Origin: Neobacillus sp. DY30
Lineage (GTDB): Bacteria; Bacillota; Bacilli; Bacillales; Cytobacillaceae
NCBI RefSeq assembly: GCF_030123065.1
Contig: NZ_CP126093.1
Span: forward strand, 1,554,001-1,618,000
DNA: 64,000 nucleotides
Direction: 5' to 3'
The number at the start of each line of letters is the position of its first letter. The stretch's first letter is position 1. Positions 28,299 to 37,785 of the stretch are shown piece by piece. Position numbers and translations under genes: made by a program. The notes under the pieces are model-generated. The model searched no databases and was not told the DNA's origin. It was given only the letters and a program-made list of their open reading frames with translations.

Positions 28299-29198
28299 AT
28301 GAAACCAAATTTTGAATTACAGTGGGTTATTACTGAACATTATGAAGGTCTATCGATCAAAGAATTCCTAAAAGAAAAAGAAATATCTCGAATTGCACTA
28401 ACCGATATAAAATTTAAAGGTGGCAAAATTCTAGTTAATAACACGGAGGTTACCGTCCGTTATGTTTTAAAAAAGGATGATACCATTAAGGTTGTTTTTC
28501 CGCCTGAAAACCCCAGTGAAGGTGTAATAGGAGAGCAAATAAAATTGGACATTCTTTTTGAAGATCCGTTTATATTGGTTGTTAATAAACCAGCGGGGAT
28601 GAGTACCATACCATCTAGGGAGCATCCAAAAGGTAGTTTGGCAAATGCCTTGGTTGGGTACTATGAAAAAATTGGCATTAGAGCTACCTCCCATATTGTA
28701 ACCCGTTTAGACCGAGATACCTCAGGGATTGTATTAATTGCAAAACATCGGCATGTACATCATTTATTTAGTAAGCAGCAGCAAAATGGTCATGTTAAAA
28801 GAACTTATGAAGCATTTGCTGAGGGAAGTTTAAAACTAGAATTCGGCTTTATTGAAGAACCAATTGGCAGGAGGCCTGACAGTATAATAGAACGAGAAGT
28901 ACGAAATGATGGGCAATATGCATGTACAGCGTATAAAGTATTGAACAGGTATAAAGAGTTTACTCATGTTGAATTAGAGCTTAAGACTGGCCGAACTCAT
29001 CAAATACGGGTTCATATGTCTTTTATAGGTCACCCGTTACTGGGTGATGATTTATATGGTGGAAATATTCTCCTAATTAAGCGACAGGCATTACATTGTA
29101 AAAAAATACATTTCTTACACCCTTTTACCGGCATGGAAATGAATTTCACTGCACCACTTCCTTTGGATATGAAGGAAATAGTAAAGGCTGCCCTATAA
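28299..29198 (+). CDS. yjbO: RluA/RluD-family RNA pseudouridine synthase (YjbO)
   Basis: Isomerises uridine in rRNA or tRNA. The 299-residue protein has an N-terminal S4-like RNA-binding segment and the catalytic motif RLDRDTSG, with the catalytic Asp near residue 138, followed by KTGRTHQIRVH. The exact target site cannot be told from sequence. Last gene of the yjbL-yjbO run. Confidence 0.92.
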   Translation: MKPNFELQWVITEHYEGLSIKEFLKEKEISRIALTDIKFKGGKILVNNTEVTVRYVLKKDDTIKVVFPPENPSEGVIGEQIKLDILFEDPFILVVNKPAGMSTIPSREHPKGSLANALVGYYEKIGIRATSHIVTRLDRDTSGIVLIAKHRHVHHLFSKQQQNGHVKRTYEAFAEGSLKLEFGFIEEPIGRRPDSIIEREVRNDGQYACTAYKVLNRYKEFTHVELELKTGRTHQIRVHMSFIGHPLLGDDLYGGNILLIKRQALHCKKIHFLHPFTGMEMNFTAPLPLDMKEIVKAAL

Positions 29199-29273
29199 AA
29201 TGGTCAGCCTTTTGCGTTTTATGGTGATTTCCTAGGAAATTTGTCGATGCATCTAGGATTATTTTCCCTATTT

Positions 29274-30014
29274 TCATTCAAATTCTTTAAACTTCTCTTT
29301 AATGTATGGCATAGTAGAATCTACAGAAACGATTTCCAACTCAGGATATCGAAGCGCCGTTAACTTGCCGCCAAAAACGGCCCCAGTATCAATATTATAT
29401 GTATTATTGATTACTCTTGGTTCTTTTACTGGGGTATGACCGTATACGATTATTACGTTACCCGTATATTGTTTCGCCCAATCTCTTCTAACAGGAGAAC
29501 CATCAGGGTGTTTCTCACCGGTTATATCTCCATAAAGAACAAACGTCTTAACCTTAGAGTTTGTTTTTCCGATAAATTCTTCTTTTATTCCAGCGTGCGC
29601 GATAACTAACTTATTTTGGTCTAATACTAAGTGAAGCGGTGATTTTTCATAAAGGTCGATGAATTTATCTCGAATTGACCGCTGATCTTTTTTAGGTAGC
29701 GACTTATATTCTGCAACAGTAGTTTCAAGTCCATGTGTTTCCTGGACCTTATTACCAAGTAAGTAACGATAAAGCTTATTACAGTGGTTCCCTGGTGTAT
29801 AAAATGCTTGTTTCTCTTCGATAACAAGCCGCCAGACTATTTCAGCAACTTTTAAGGAAGATGGACCACGGTCCGTTAAATCCCCAACAAAGGCTAAACG
29901 CCTGTTTTCTGGGTGTATGGGAATTCCATCTTTCCATTGATAACCGCACTTTTTGGTTAAGGCTTCAAACTCTGGTAAACATCCATGTATATCACCGATA
30001 ATATCAAGTTTCAT
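29274..30014 (-). CDS. prpE: Bis(5'-nucleosyl)-tetraphosphatase PrpE
   Basis: PPP-family phosphatase that hydrolyses Ap4A. The 246-residue protein has the metal-binding motifs GDIHG (residues 7-11), GDLTDRGP and GNHCNK, plus later His ligands. ATG 30014 is preceded by GGGGGGA; a longer open frame upstream has no RBS and runs into the divergent antiporter gene. Position matches yjbP of B. subtilis, where it affects spore germination. Confidence 0.93.
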   Translation of the reverse strand: MKLDIIGDIHGCLPEFEALTKKCGYQWKDGIPIHPENRRLAFVGDLTDRGPSSLKVAEIVWRLVIEEKQAFYTPGNHCNKLYRYLLGNKVQETHGLETTVAEYKSLPKKDQRSIRDKFIDLYEKSPLHLVLDQNKLVIAHAGIKEEFIGKTNSKVKTFVLYGDITGEKHPDGSPVRRDWAKQYTGNVIIVYGHTPVKEPRVINNTYNIDTGAVFGGKLTALRYPELEIVSVDSTMPYIKEKFKEFE

Positions 30015-30090
30015 TGAAATGATTCCCCCCTTATCTATATTTTTTGTTGTTTTAGTAATTTTTATAAAAAGAAACGAAGGAGGACGACTT

Positions 30091-31938
30091 ATGGAACAGC
30101 ACGCTTCTGTTATCTCTTTATTAGTTGTTGTCACAGTTGCTTTTGTAACGCCAATCCTACTCCATAGGTTAAAATTAAATTTTATCCCTGTTGTGGTTGC
30201 AGAAATCATTATGGGGCTTGTGATTGGAAAAAGCGGTTTTAATGTGGTCCATGAGGATATGTGGTTATCGACTCTATCTACACTGGGATTTATTTTCTTG
30301 ATGTTTCTAAGCGGGTTGGAAATCGATTTTACTGCCTTCACAGGAAACAAGAAACCTGTCACACTTCCAAGCGGTAAAAAAGAACCGAACACTTTCATGG
30401 TCTCAACTTTGATTTTTACAGGAATATTTATCTTTTCATTAGCTTTATCCTATTTGTTTGTGTTTGCTGGTTTTATTGAAAATGCCTTTTTAATGACTCT
30501 CATCATATCAACAATTTCGTTAGGGGTCGTCGTTCCCACCTTAAAAGAAGCGCACCTAATGAAGACCAATATTGGCCAAATTATATTATTGGTTGCTGTT
30601 GTAGCCGATTTAGTGACCATGATCCTTTTGGCTGTCTTTGTGTCTATTTCTGACCCAGGACAGGGGAATATTTGGCTGTTGCTGATTTTGTTTGCAGCTG
30701 GATTAGTTTTATATTTTGTTGGTAAAAAGTTTAAAAATCGGCCCTTACTAGAAACGTTGTCAAAAGGGACCGTACAAATTGGGACACGTGCTGTTTTTAT
30801 GCTCATTATCGTATTAGTAGGTCTTTCAGAAACAGTAGGGGCAGAAAATATACTAGGAGCATTCCTGGCAGGAGTATTAGTTTCTCTTCTTTCACCAAAC
30901 CAAGAACTGGTCCATAAACTAGATTCCTTCGGATATGGTTTTTTAATTCCAATCTTTTTTGTAATGATTGGTGTTGAACTAGATATTTGGTCGCTTTTTG
31001 CAGATAAGAAGTTATTGTTATTAATCCCATTATTATTAGTAGGACTTTTACTTTCAAAGCTTATCCCGGTTTATTTATTGAAAATTTGGTACGATACAAA
31101 GACTGTCCTAGCTTCAGGTTTCTTACTTACATCTACACTTTCCTTAGTAATTGCAGCTGCTACCATTGGAGAGCGTATGGAGGTTATTACTCCAGAGATG
31201 AGTGGGACACTAATATTAGTAGCTGTCATCACGTCTATTTTTACACCGATTGCTTTTAAAAAATTATTTCCAATAGAAGTGGCTGTACTTCCAAAAATAA
31301 GAATTGCATTTTTAGGGGCAAATCAAGTAACACTGCCTGTTTCAAGGGAACTTAAGTCTGGACTTTACGAACCGGTCTTATATCATACAAAAATGGAAAA
31401 ATCCGATAAAATGGGTTCAACATCATTATTTGATATAGTTGAGATCGAAGATTATTCATTGGAAACAATTGAAGAAAATAAAATTTTTCAAAATGAGATT
31501 ATTGTTATTTCTACCGGTCATGAACAGACTAATGCAGATTTAGCTTTTAAGGCTAAGGAAATGGGAGTATCCAGGGTAATAGTTCGCATCGAAGGTCCCG
31601 AACTCGAGCAGAGCCTTAGAGAGAAGGAAGTTGAGGTTTTCTCATCCTTCATGTCAACGAAAACATTGCTTCGTGCCTTAATTGAAACACCGAGTGTTAT
31701 TAACATTTTAACAAACCAAGAAACATCATTACATGAAATAAGAATGCAAAATGAACAGTTTGATGGAATGACATTAAGAAGGTTTCCATTCACAGGAGAT
31801 GTTATTTTTGTGCGGATTTTCCGTGGAAGGGATTCTATAGTCCCTCATGGTGACACTGAACTGCTGTTAAATGATCGTTTGATTGTTACTGGTACGAAGG
31901 AATATGTCGATGAATTGAAAAGGGAACTCGAGTACTAG
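30091..31938 (+). CDS. yjbQ: CPA2-family cation/proton antiporter (YjbQ) with TrkA domains
   Basis: Integral membrane Na+/K+:H+ antiporter of the KefB type, 615 residues. About 11-12 membrane helices fill residues 5-390. The cytosolic C-terminal part has a TrkA-N/RCK-like domain (starting [11 protein letters not shown]; the usual GxGxxG dinucleotide motif is weak) and a TrkA-C domain ending [17 protein letters not shown] 30091 has AGGAGG at good spacing. Divergent from prpE, as in B. subtilis. Ion specificity cannot be read from sequence. Confidence 0.9.
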   Translation: MEQHASVISLLVVVTVAFVTPILLHRLKLNFIPVVVAEIIMGLVIGKSGFNVVHEDMWLSTLSTLGFIFLMFLSGLEIDFTAFTGNKKPVTLPSGKKEPNTFMVSTLIFTGIFIFSLALSYLFVFAGFIENAFLMTLIISTISLGVVVPTLKEAHLMKTNIGQIILLVAVVADLVTMILLAVFVSISDPGQGNIWLLLILFAAGLVLYFVGKKFKNRPLLETLSKGTVQIGTRAVFMLIIVLVGLSETVGAENILGAFLAGVLVSLLSPNQELVHKLDSFGYGFLIPIFFVMIGVELDIWSLFADKKLLLLIPLLLVGLLLSKLIPVYLLKIWYDTKTVLASGFLLTSTLSLVIAAATIGERMEVITPEMSGTLILVAVITSIFTPIAFKKLFPIEVAVLPKIRIAFLGANQVTLPVSRELKSGLYEPVLYHTKMEKSDKMGSTSLFDIVEIEDYSLETIEENKIFQNEIIVISTGHEQTNADLAFKAKEMGVSRVIVRIEGPELEQSLREKEVEVFSSFMSTKTLLRALIETPSVINILTNQETSLHEIRMQNEQFDGMTLRRFPFTGDVIFVRIFRGRDSIVPHGDTELLLNDRLIVTGTKEYVDELKRELEY

Positions 31939-31986
31939 GTGCTCTTAAGTACTGCTGCTTTTCATTTTTTCTTAAATAGTGTAATA

Positions 31987-32003
31987 TTAGTACCAAGTAC
32001 TAA
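31987..32003 (+). promoter_or_regulatory. FapR operator of fabI
   Basis: TTAGTACCAAGTACTAA is palindromic apart from one centre-flanking base and matches the FapR consensus very closely. It ends 40 nt before fabI. Confidence 0.88.
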
Positions 32004-32043
32004 TAACTAATATAAATTTTTAAAGCAGGGGGACTATTTCTAT

Positions 32044-32814
32044 ATGAATCTTTCTTTGGCAGGAAAAACATATGTTGTAATGGGTGTTGCAAATAAACGA
32101 AGTATTGCATGGGGAATTGCCCGGTCGCTGAATAATGCAGGAGCCCGATTAATTTTCACTTATGCAGGAGAAAGACTTGAAAGCAGTGTTAGAGAATTGG
32201 CGGAATCATTAGAAGCAGAAGGTACTCTTGTTCTTCCATGTGATGTAACACAGGATGAGGAAGTGGCTAAGTGTTTTGCTGAAATTAAGGATGCTGTAGG
32301 TACCATTCATGGTATTGCACACTGTATTGCATTTGCAAATAGAGAAGAATTAAGCGGTGAATATTTAAACACGACAAGAGAAGGCTTCTTGTTGGCACAT
32401 AATATTAGTTCTTACTCACTAACCGCTGTAGCAAAAGAGGCAAGAGGGCTAATGACAGAAGGTGGAAGTATTGTCACCCTTACCTATTTAGGTGGAGAAC
32501 GCGTCATTCAGAATTATAATGTTATGGGTGTTGCAAAGGCTTCTTTAGACGCAAGCGTTCGTTATTTGGCTGAAGACCTAGGTAAAGATGGGATTCGTGT
32601 CAACTCAATCTCTGCCGGTCCTATAAGAACTCTATCAGCGAAAGGTATTGGCGATTTTAATTCTATTACTAAAGTGATTGAAGAAAAAGCACCGTTACGC
32701 AGAACGACAACACCAGAAGAGGTCGGTGATACTGCACTGTTCCTATTCAGTGATCTGTCTCGGGGTATCACGGGTGAGAATATTCACGTTGATTCAGGAT
32801 TCCATATTAAATAA
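32044..32814 (+). CDS. fabI: Enoyl-ACP reductase [NADH] FabI
   Basis: Last reductive step of each fatty acid elongation round; triclosan target. The 256-residue SDR protein has the SIAWGIA nucleotide-binding motif and the Tyr-x6-Lys catalytic pair in YNVMGVAKA (Tyr near 157). ATG 32044 follows AGCAGGGGG. Regulated by FapR together with fabHF. In B. subtilis the thi/ten operon lies between yjbQ and fabI; it is absent here. Confidence 0.96.
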   Translation: MNLSLAGKTYVVMGVANKRSIAWGIARSLNNAGARLIFTYAGERLESSVRELAESLEAEGTLVLPCDVTQDEEVAKCFAEIKDAVGTIHGIAHCIAFANREELSGEYLNTTREGFLLAHNISSYSLTAVAKEARGLMTEGGSIVTLTYLGGERVIQNYNVMGVAKASLDASVRYLAEDLGKDGIRVNSISAGPIRTLSAKGIGDFNSITKVIEEKAPLRRTTTPEEVGDTALFLFSDLSRGITGENIHVDSGFHIK

Positions 32815-32822
32815 ATGATTAT

Positions 32823-32849
32823 GCCCGCTAATTTAATTAGCGGGCTTTT
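32823..32849 (+). terminator. Terminator after fabI
   Basis: GCCCGCTAAT (32823-32832) and ATTAGCGGGC (32836-32845), then TTTTC. Confidence 0.9.
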
Positions 32850-32929
32850 CTATGCCAAATTTTTAAGAACTAGTATAGGCAATTTGCATACATATAGAGT
32901 GTAGGGCTAGGTAAATGGAGGTGAATTGG

Positions 32930-33415
32930 ATGGAGAAAAAGACAAAACGAGGTCCGTTACTTTATGTTTCACAGACCTTTTTGGATACGCCTGTAAAAAA
33001 CATGCAGGAAGTTTTTACAAACAGGCAGGAGGTTCAACTGCCGATTGAGGAACCACAGCTTGAGGAGGAGAGCAGCAAGAAAGTCCCCGAGGTCTCACTG
33101 GCTAAGACTGAGCACAAAGTAAAAGAAGTGAAGCAGGAAGAAAAATCTAAAAGCAATAACGAAAAAAAACGTACATTTAATCGGGTTAAAGGCTTTAAGG
33201 AAATGAATCTTATGGAGCGGTTAGAATATCTGAGCAATTTCCCTAAAGCATTACCACCTGTTCCGTGTGTGTTTTATACTGATGAAAAGAACTACCAGGG
33301 CTATTTAGCCGAGTACAGCGAACAAGATATAACCATTCGATTTCCAGATCAAACAATTGAAACGATTCCGTTCAAGAGTTTAAATGATGTCCTGATGATT
33401 GGAATAAAGCGATAA
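32930..33415 (+). CDS. cotO: Spore coat protein CotO
   Basis: Morphogenetic protein of the outer spore coat. A 161-residue protein with a short N-terminal conserved block, a Lys/Glu-rich low-complexity middle (about residues 35-90) and a conserved C-terminal domain (MERLEYLSNFPKALPPVPC onward). ATG 32930 follows TGGAGGTG; an earlier in-frame ATG overlaps the RBS. It lies next to cotZ, as yjbX does in B. subtilis. Confidence 0.87.
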   Translation: MEKKTKRGPLLYVSQTFLDTPVKNMQEVFTNRQEVQLPIEEPQLEEESSKKVPEVSLAKTEHKVKEVKQEEKSKSNNEKKRTFNRVKGFKEMNLMERLEYLSNFPKALPPVPCVFYTDEKNYQGYLAEYSEQDITIRFPDQTIETIPFKSLNDVLMIGIKR

Positions 33416-33423
33416 ACAAAAAA

Positions 33424-33450
33424 AGCCAGCCGGGTTAATCGACTGGCTCA
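33424..33450. terminator. Terminator between cotO and cotZ
   Basis: AGCCAG and CTGGCT pair around a 13-nt loop, flanked by A- and T-runs on both sides. Confidence 0.7.
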
Positions 33451-33465
33451 TTTTATTAACAAGTA

Positions 33466-33975
33466 TTAGTCACAAAGACCAAGATCTACATCGGCAATAC
33501 ACTGTATTGCACAGAAACAATTTAAATCAACTGTAATGCAGTCATTGCTTGCTCTGAAGCGATTAACCTGACAGACTCTTTCAAGGTTAATACAGCATCT
33601 GTCTCCGCCTGCAACAAGATTTACCGGCACAAAGCCTCCATTATCGCTGCGTCCTGGAATTAGCACGCGAAGTGTTGCACAACAGTTATCAAATACATCT
33701 TCAACGCGGAAGAAGATTGATACGCAAGCATTATTTTCTCCACTAAAGAACGCATGGAATGGCGAGCCATCAGCGTTTTTTAATACAAATACACGAGTAT
33801 CAGCACGATCTCTTCTAGCTGGTGAAACTAATGAACCAAGCGGTTCCAAGAAACAACTGGGGCAATCTACACACTCATCATCTACCGCATTATCCTGGAT
33901 GTCTTTAATTGCACGTACTACATCGCAGACACAGCCGTTATGACTGCGAGAGTCGCTATTTCTGCCACAACCCAT
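33466..33975 (-). CDS. cotZ: CotY/CotZ-family spore coat protein
   Basis: Cysteine-rich crust/exosporium-basal-layer protein that cross-links into two-dimensional sheets. The 169-residue protein has about 16 Cys residues, including pairs (DNCCATL, DRCCINL) and the FRVEDVFDNCC and CITVDLNCFCAIQC segments of the family. It may be CotY or CotZ; only one copy is present here, whereas B. subtilis has a cotVWXYZ cluster. GGAGGAG precedes the ATG. Confidence 0.88.
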   Translation of the reverse strand: MGCGRNSDSRSHNGCVCDVVRAIKDIQDNAVDDECVDCPSCFLEPLGSLVSPARRDRADTRVFVLKNADGSPFHAFFSGENNACVSIFFRVEDVFDNCCATLRVLIPGRSDNGGFVPVNLVAGGDRCCINLERVCQVNRFRASNDCITVDLNCFCAIQCIADVDLGLCD

Positions 33976-34101
33976 TAATTACTCCTCCTGTCCGTAATAT
34001 ATATCTTACATTACTAACATATTTCAGCAGCGGCAATTGGGTAACGGACAATCGCCTTCTTAATAAAAATTAGGCTAACTACAAGAAAGGACAAGGGTTT
34101 A

Positions 34102-34452
34102 ATGAACATTGATTACTTAGAGTTTATAATAGTAACATTGGCCTGCTTTCGCTTAACTAGGCTAATTGTTTTTGATAAAATCACCGAGTTTCTCCGTAAT
34201 CCGTTTTTTGATGAGATGGAAGAAGAAAATGAAGAGGGAACACTTGAGGTCTATTACGTTCCAAAGGGTACACCGATAAAAAAATTCATAGGGGAGCTGC
34301 TTAGCTGTTATTGGTGTACAGGAGTTTGGGTTTCGGCTGCAGTGGTAATAGGATACCTGCTTTTACCTGCTGTATTCATACCGTTCATCCTCGTATTTGC
34401 TGTGGCAGGTTTGGCAGCAATAATAGAAGCTATCGTTCAGCTTTGGATTTAA
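34102..34452 (+). CDS. yjcA: YjcA-like DUF1360 membrane protein (sporulation)
   Basis: A 116-residue protein with an N-terminal hydrophobic segment, a hydrophilic acidic loop (EEENEEGTLE) and two C-terminal membrane helices; the CYWCTGVW motif is typical of DUF1360. B. subtilis yjcA is sporulation-associated and lies in the same place. Function unknown. Confidence 0.82.
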   Translation: MNIDYLEFIIVTLACFRLTRLIVFDKITEFLRNPFFDEMEEENEEGTLEVYYVPKGTPIKKFIGELLSCYWCTGVWVSAAVVIGYLLLPAVFIPFILVFAVAGLAAIIEAIVQLWI

Positions 34453-34541
34453 ATAATTCAGCTAAAATAGTTGTCCGCCCGAGACAAGTCCTTGATTTAT
34501 TTCATACCATATTAGTAGGACTAAGTATGGGAGTGGTGAAA

Positions 34542-34643
34542 GTGATTCGAGAAAATAAAAAAACACAAACAACAAAAAAAACTCAAACAAAGAAATCTAC
34601 AAGAAAAAAAGGCTGTGGCTGCGGCAAAAAAACTCAAAAATAA
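34542..34643 (+). CDS. Very small Lys-rich protein with CGCG motif
   Basis: A 33-residue peptide, about one-third Lys and Thr/Gln-rich, with KGCGCGKK near the C-terminus. GTG 34542 is 8 nt after GGGAG; ATG 34527 overlaps that RBS. A perfect terminator follows directly. Its place among coat and germination genes suggests a small spore-coat cross-linking peptide (inference). No family recognised. Confidence 0.55.
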   Translation: MIRENKKTQTTKKTQTKKSTRKKGCGCGKKTQK

Positions 34644-34651
34644 CTCTTTAA

Positions 34652-34682
34652 ACTGCCCGATATATGACGGCAGTTTTTTTTT
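34652..34682 (+). terminator. Terminator after the Lys-rich peptide gene
   Basis: AACTGCC and GGCAGTT stem with a long T-run. Confidence 0.85.
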
Positions 34683-34794
34683 AGCAATTAAATCATTTAC
34701 AAAAGTTATCCTAACCTTGTCATAATTTACGGCAATCTCGAAAAAACTACTCTGTAGTGATAGTTCTATACTAAAGATAAGGGAAGGGAACGAA

Positions 34795-35262
34795 ATGGTC
34801 TACATAATTCGAGTAATCTTAAGTGTATGCATAACATTATTGGTTTCCTGCAGCCAGGGACAAACAGAGAAAGACAGCCAATTGGCTCTCATAAAAACGA
34901 CCAATCCTAACCCGATTGTTACCGAAAAAAATAACGGCCAGGAAAAAGTTGAGAGTATTGAGAGGGAAGTTGAGAGTATTGATGAAATTTATGATGTGGC
35001 TGTAGTGAAGGGGAAAAATGATGTACTTGTGGTATATAAAGTGAAGCATATGCAGCGTTTTAGAATGAAGCAAATTGAAAAGGACTTAACCAAAAGATTG
35101 GAAAAGAAATACCCAAAGGAACAATTCACAGTTTCAAGTGACTATAAAATATTTCTTGAGGCAGTACGGCTTGTTGAAAGAAAAAATAATGGAAGCCTTT
35201 CTGATAAACAGGCTGAAAAACGGTTAAACGAAATCGTAAAAATGACATCTGATATGAAGTAA
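34795..35262 (+). CDS. YhcN/YlaJ-family sporulation lipoprotein
   Basis: A 155-residue secreted lipoprotein: signal peptide with lipobox LLVSC (Cys near residue 19), then a linker and a small alpha/beta domain (residues 60-150) as in YhcN/YlaJ. It begins an operon with spoVAC (19 nt), spoVAD and spoVAEb. YhcN-type lipoproteins are part of second-type spoVA operons and located at the spore inner membrane. AGGGAAGGGA precedes the ATG. Confidence 0.8.
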   Translation: MVYIIRVILSVCITLLVSCSQGQTEKDSQLALIKTTNPNPIVTEKNNGQEKVESIEREVESIDEIYDVAVVKGKNDVLVVYKVKHMQRFRMKQIEKDLTKRLEKKYPKEQFTVSSDYKIFLEAVRLVERKNNGSLSDKQAEKRLNEIVKMTSDMK

Positions 35263-35281
35263 GGAAAGGGATGGACAGCAA

Positions 35282-35758
35282 ATGGCGAGTAAGCAGAAAA
35301 AAATGACGCCCCATCAGCAAAAGTATCAACAGCTTCAACAGAAGCATGAATTAAAACGACCTGTAATAAAGAATTGTATTAAGGCGTTTTGGGTAGGAGG
35401 ACTGATTTGTACAATTGGTCAAGCAATAAGTTATTTTTATATATATTTTTTCCACTTTACTGAACAAAATGTCGGCAATCCAACGGTTGCAACCATGGTG
35501 TTTTTATCAATGCTGCTAACAGGTTTCGGTGTTTATGACCGTCTTGGACAGTTTGCAGGTGCAGGAAGTGCTGTTCCTGTAACAGGTTTTGGAAATGCTG
35601 TGATATCTGCAGCTATCGAACACAGGACTGAAGGATTCGTGTTAGGTGTTGGAGGAAATATGTTTAAACTTGCAGGTTCGGTTATTCTTTTCGGGGTGTT
35701 TTCTGCTTTTGTTGTTGCGCTTATAAAAACGTTACTTGGAATGTGGGGGGTTTTGTAA
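35282..35758 (+). CDS. spoVAC: Stage V sporulation protein AC
   Basis: Membrane component of the SpoVA channel moving Ca-dipicolinate into the forespore and out at germination; SpoVAC is reported to be mechanosensitive. The 158-residue protein has four hydrophobic segments (about 35-60, 72-92, 95-120, 125-155) and the family GAGSAVPVTGFGNAV motif. Abuts spoVAD with no intergenic gap. Confidence 0.93.
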   Translation: MASKQKKMTPHQQKYQQLQQKHELKRPVIKNCIKAFWVGGLICTIGQAISYFYIYFFHFTEQNVGNPTVATMVFLSMLLTGFGVYDRLGQFAGAGSAVPVTGFGNAVISAAIEHRTEGFVLGVGGNMFKLAGSVILFGVFSAFVVALIKTLLGMWGVL

Positions 35759-36784
35759 TTGTTAAAAGGGCAGCAAACCTGGATCTTTCAAAACAGACCA
35801 ATGATCATGGCAACTGGTGTCTCCGGCGGACCCTTCGAGGCAAATGGCAACTTAGCAGATGACTTTGATATTTTGCATGAAGATTTATGGATGGGACAGG
35901 ATTCATACGAAAAAGCACAAAAAGTTTTACTTGAAGGGGCTATAACGACTACTTTAGAAAAAGCAAGGATGAAGAAGGAACAAATTGAATTTTTATTTGC
36001 AGGGGACTTGATTAACCAAATTACTCCATCTAGCTTTGCAGCGAGAACTGTGCAAATACCATATTTCGGACTGTTTGGTGCTTGCTCAACATCTATGGAA
36101 GGATTGGCATTAGCGTCTTTTGTGGTTAATTACAAAGGGGCACGCAATGTGTTAACTGGGGCTTCTAGTCATAATGCTGCAACTGAAAAACAATTCCGCT
36201 ATCCAACGGAGTATGGAGGACAAAAACCTCCTACCGCACAATGGACGGTTACAGGTGCAGGGGTAGGCCTGGTTACTGAGAATGTCCCTGGCCAACAGTA
36301 CCCCGTTACCACATCGGCTACAATAGGAAAAGTTATAGACATGGGATTGTCTGATCCTTTTAATATGGGCGGGGCTATGGCACCTGCAGCTGTCGATACC
36401 ATTATGGCACATTTTAGAGATTTGGAATTAGATCCTTCCTATTACGATTTAATTATTACCGGTGACTTAGGGAGAATCGGACACGACACGGCCTTTGAAC
36501 TTATTAATAAAAACGGGCTTAATTTAGAGCGAAAACAATTCCGAGATTGTGGACTATTAATTTATAAGGATGATCAGCCTGTTCAAGCAGGAGCGAGTGG
36601 TGCAGGATGTTCAGCAACGGTTTTATATGGTCATCTATTAAATCAGATGAAACAGGGAGTCTATAAGCGAATATTAGTGGTCGCAACTGGAGCATTGCTA
36701 TCGCCGCTTAGTTTTCAGCAGAAAGAATCAATTCCTTGTATAGCACATGCGGTTAGCATAGAAATGAATGAAGTGGGAGGGTAA
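35759..36784 (+). CDS. spoVAD: Stage V sporulation protein AD
   Basis: Dipicolinate-binding component of the SpoVA complex with a thiolase/FabH-like fold. The 341-residue protein carries GACSTSMEG, the equivalent of the thiolase nucleophile elbow, and GAGGSxG-like loops. The TTG start immediately follows the spoVAC stop codon (TAA-TTG), with GGGGGG 8 nt upstream inside spoVAC. Translational coupling with spoVAC is likely. Confidence 0.93.
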   Translation: MLKGQQTWIFQNRPMIMATGVSGGPFEANGNLADDFDILHEDLWMGQDSYEKAQKVLLEGAITTTLEKARMKKEQIEFLFAGDLINQITPSSFAARTVQIPYFGLFGACSTSMEGLALASFVVNYKGARNVLTGASSHNAATEKQFRYPTEYGGQKPPTAQWTVTGAGVGLVTENVPGQQYPVTTSATIGKVIDMGLSDPFNMGGAMAPAAVDTIMAHFRDLELDPSYYDLIITGDLGRIGHDTAFELINKNGLNLERKQFRDCGLLIYKDDQPVQAGASGAGCSATVLYGHLLNQMKQGVYKRILVVATGALLSPLSFQQKESIPCIAHAVSIEMNEVGG

Positions 36785-36789
36785 TTCTT

Positions 36790-37146
36790 ATGATAGCAAT
36801 GTTTTTTTGGGCATTTGTGGTGGGTGGAATCATTTGTGTGATCGGACAACTTTTATTTGATGTCGCTAAGCTCACACCCGGTCATACCCTGAGCTTACTA
36901 GTAGTGGCAGGAGCCGTCTTAGATGGTTTTGGTCTCTATGAGCCGTTAGTTGACTTTGCTGGTGCAGGAGCAACGATTCCAATTACTAGCTTTGGCAACT
37001 CTTTAGTGCACGGTGCTATGCAGGATGCAGAGAAGCATGGTTTAATCGGAGTTTTGACTGGCATGTTCCAAGTCACCAGTTCTGGAATATCTGCTGCGAT
37101 TATTTTTGGTTTTATCGGTGCATTATTCTTTAAACCAAAGGGGTAA
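36790..37146 (+). CDS. spoVAE: Stage V sporulation protein AEb
   Basis: Small membrane protein of the SpoVA complex, 118 residues with about four hydrophobic segments and the [19 protein letters not shown] motif shared with SpoVAC. It closes the operon; no spoVAA, spoVAB, spoVAEa or spoVAF genes are here, so this is a second-type spoVA operon and not the sigF-linked one. Confidence 0.92.
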   Translation: MIAMFFWAFVVGGIICVIGQLLFDVAKLTPGHTLSLLVVAGAVLDGFGLYEPLVDFAGAGATIPITSFGNSLVHGAMQDAEKHGLIGVLTGMFQVTSSGISAAIIFGFIGALFFKPKG

Positions 37147-37241
37147 AAAATTTCATAGGTTGTCTATAGAGTGGCGCCTAGTACACTTTGAAGCTATATC
37201 TCATATGTTATTAATGAGACTACAAAGTGAGGTGACATTCT

Positions 37242-37358
37242 ATGTTCTGTGGATATGGCGGCTATGGCTACGGCGGTGGATATGGCGGCGGTTCAACATT
37301 TGTTTTAATCGTCGTATTATTTATTCTTTTAATCATTGTCGGTGCAAGCTTTTATTAA
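37242..37358 (+). CDS. YjcZ/SscA-type small sporulation protein
   Basis: A 38-residue protein with a Gly/Tyr-rich head (residues 4-17) and a single hydrophobic helix (about 19-34) ending GASFY, the architecture of the YjcZ family made in sporulating cells. GAGGTGA precedes ATG 37242. A terminator follows. Confidence 0.85.
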   Translation: MFCGYGGYGYGGGYGGGSTFVLIVVLFILLIIVGASFY

Positions 37359-37379
37359 GAACTGCATAATTCAGACAAA

Positions 37380-37417
37380 GAAGGGGTTGGCCATATCATC
37401 TGGCCAGCCTTTTCTTT
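37380..37417 (+). terminator. Terminator after the yjcZ-type gene
   Basis: TTGGCC and GGCCAG core extended by AAGG/CCTT, followed by T-rich sequence. Confidence 0.75.
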
Positions 37418-37490
37418 TATCCTTTTCTTTCACGTTTTTTCCCTTCCTTCATACACTATCAGTAGCCTATGAAGGAGCGTGATTTTTACC

Positions 37491-37745
37491 ATGGATAATG
37501 GTTTTTTTAAAAATGTTGAAAAGAAAACTGGAGTTAATATGAAAGATATTTTTGATTTAGCGAACTCCCTACAAAATGCAAACTTTAAAGATGAAAAAAC
37601 TGTTCGTAATGTGATTCGCCGTGTTTCACAAATTGCCAACAAACCGGTAGATAAGGCAACGGAAGATAAAATTGTGCAGTCTATTATTAACGATGGAAAA
37701 CAGCTTGATTTTAATACGATTTCAAAAATGATTAATAAGAAATAA
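37491..37745 (+). CDS. spoVIF: Stage VI sporulation protein F
   Basis: Needed for proper spore coat assembly and GerR stability in B. subtilis (yjcC). The 84-residue protein starts MDNGFFKNVEKKTGV and is highly similar in pattern to SpoVIF. ATG 37491 is taken although GAAGGAG is 13 nt away; a GTG at 37479 is too close to the RBS. Confidence 0.88.
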   Translation: MDNGFFKNVEKKTGVNMKDIFDLANSLQNANFKDEKTVRNVIRRVSQIANKPVDKATEDKIVQSIINDGKQLDFNTISKMINKK

Positions 37746-37748
37746 CTA

Positions 37749-37784
37749 AAAAAGACCTTTTTCCTTATGGAAATAGGTCTTTTT
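37749..37784. terminator. Bidirectional terminator between spoVIF and yjcD
   Basis: AAAAAGACCT and AGGTCTTTTT with an inner TTTCC/GGAAA stem; works for both convergent genes. Confidence 0.88.
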
Positions 37785-37785
37785 G

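Noticed and set aside
30015..30398. N-terminal extension of prpE into the antiporter gene
   Set aside because: No RBS, and the PPP phosphatase fold starts at [11 protein letters not shown] at 30014.
34740..34794. SigG promoter before the spoVA operon
   Set aside because: A TATACTA-like -10 is present near 34770, but no -35 fits at the right spacing, so no call is made.
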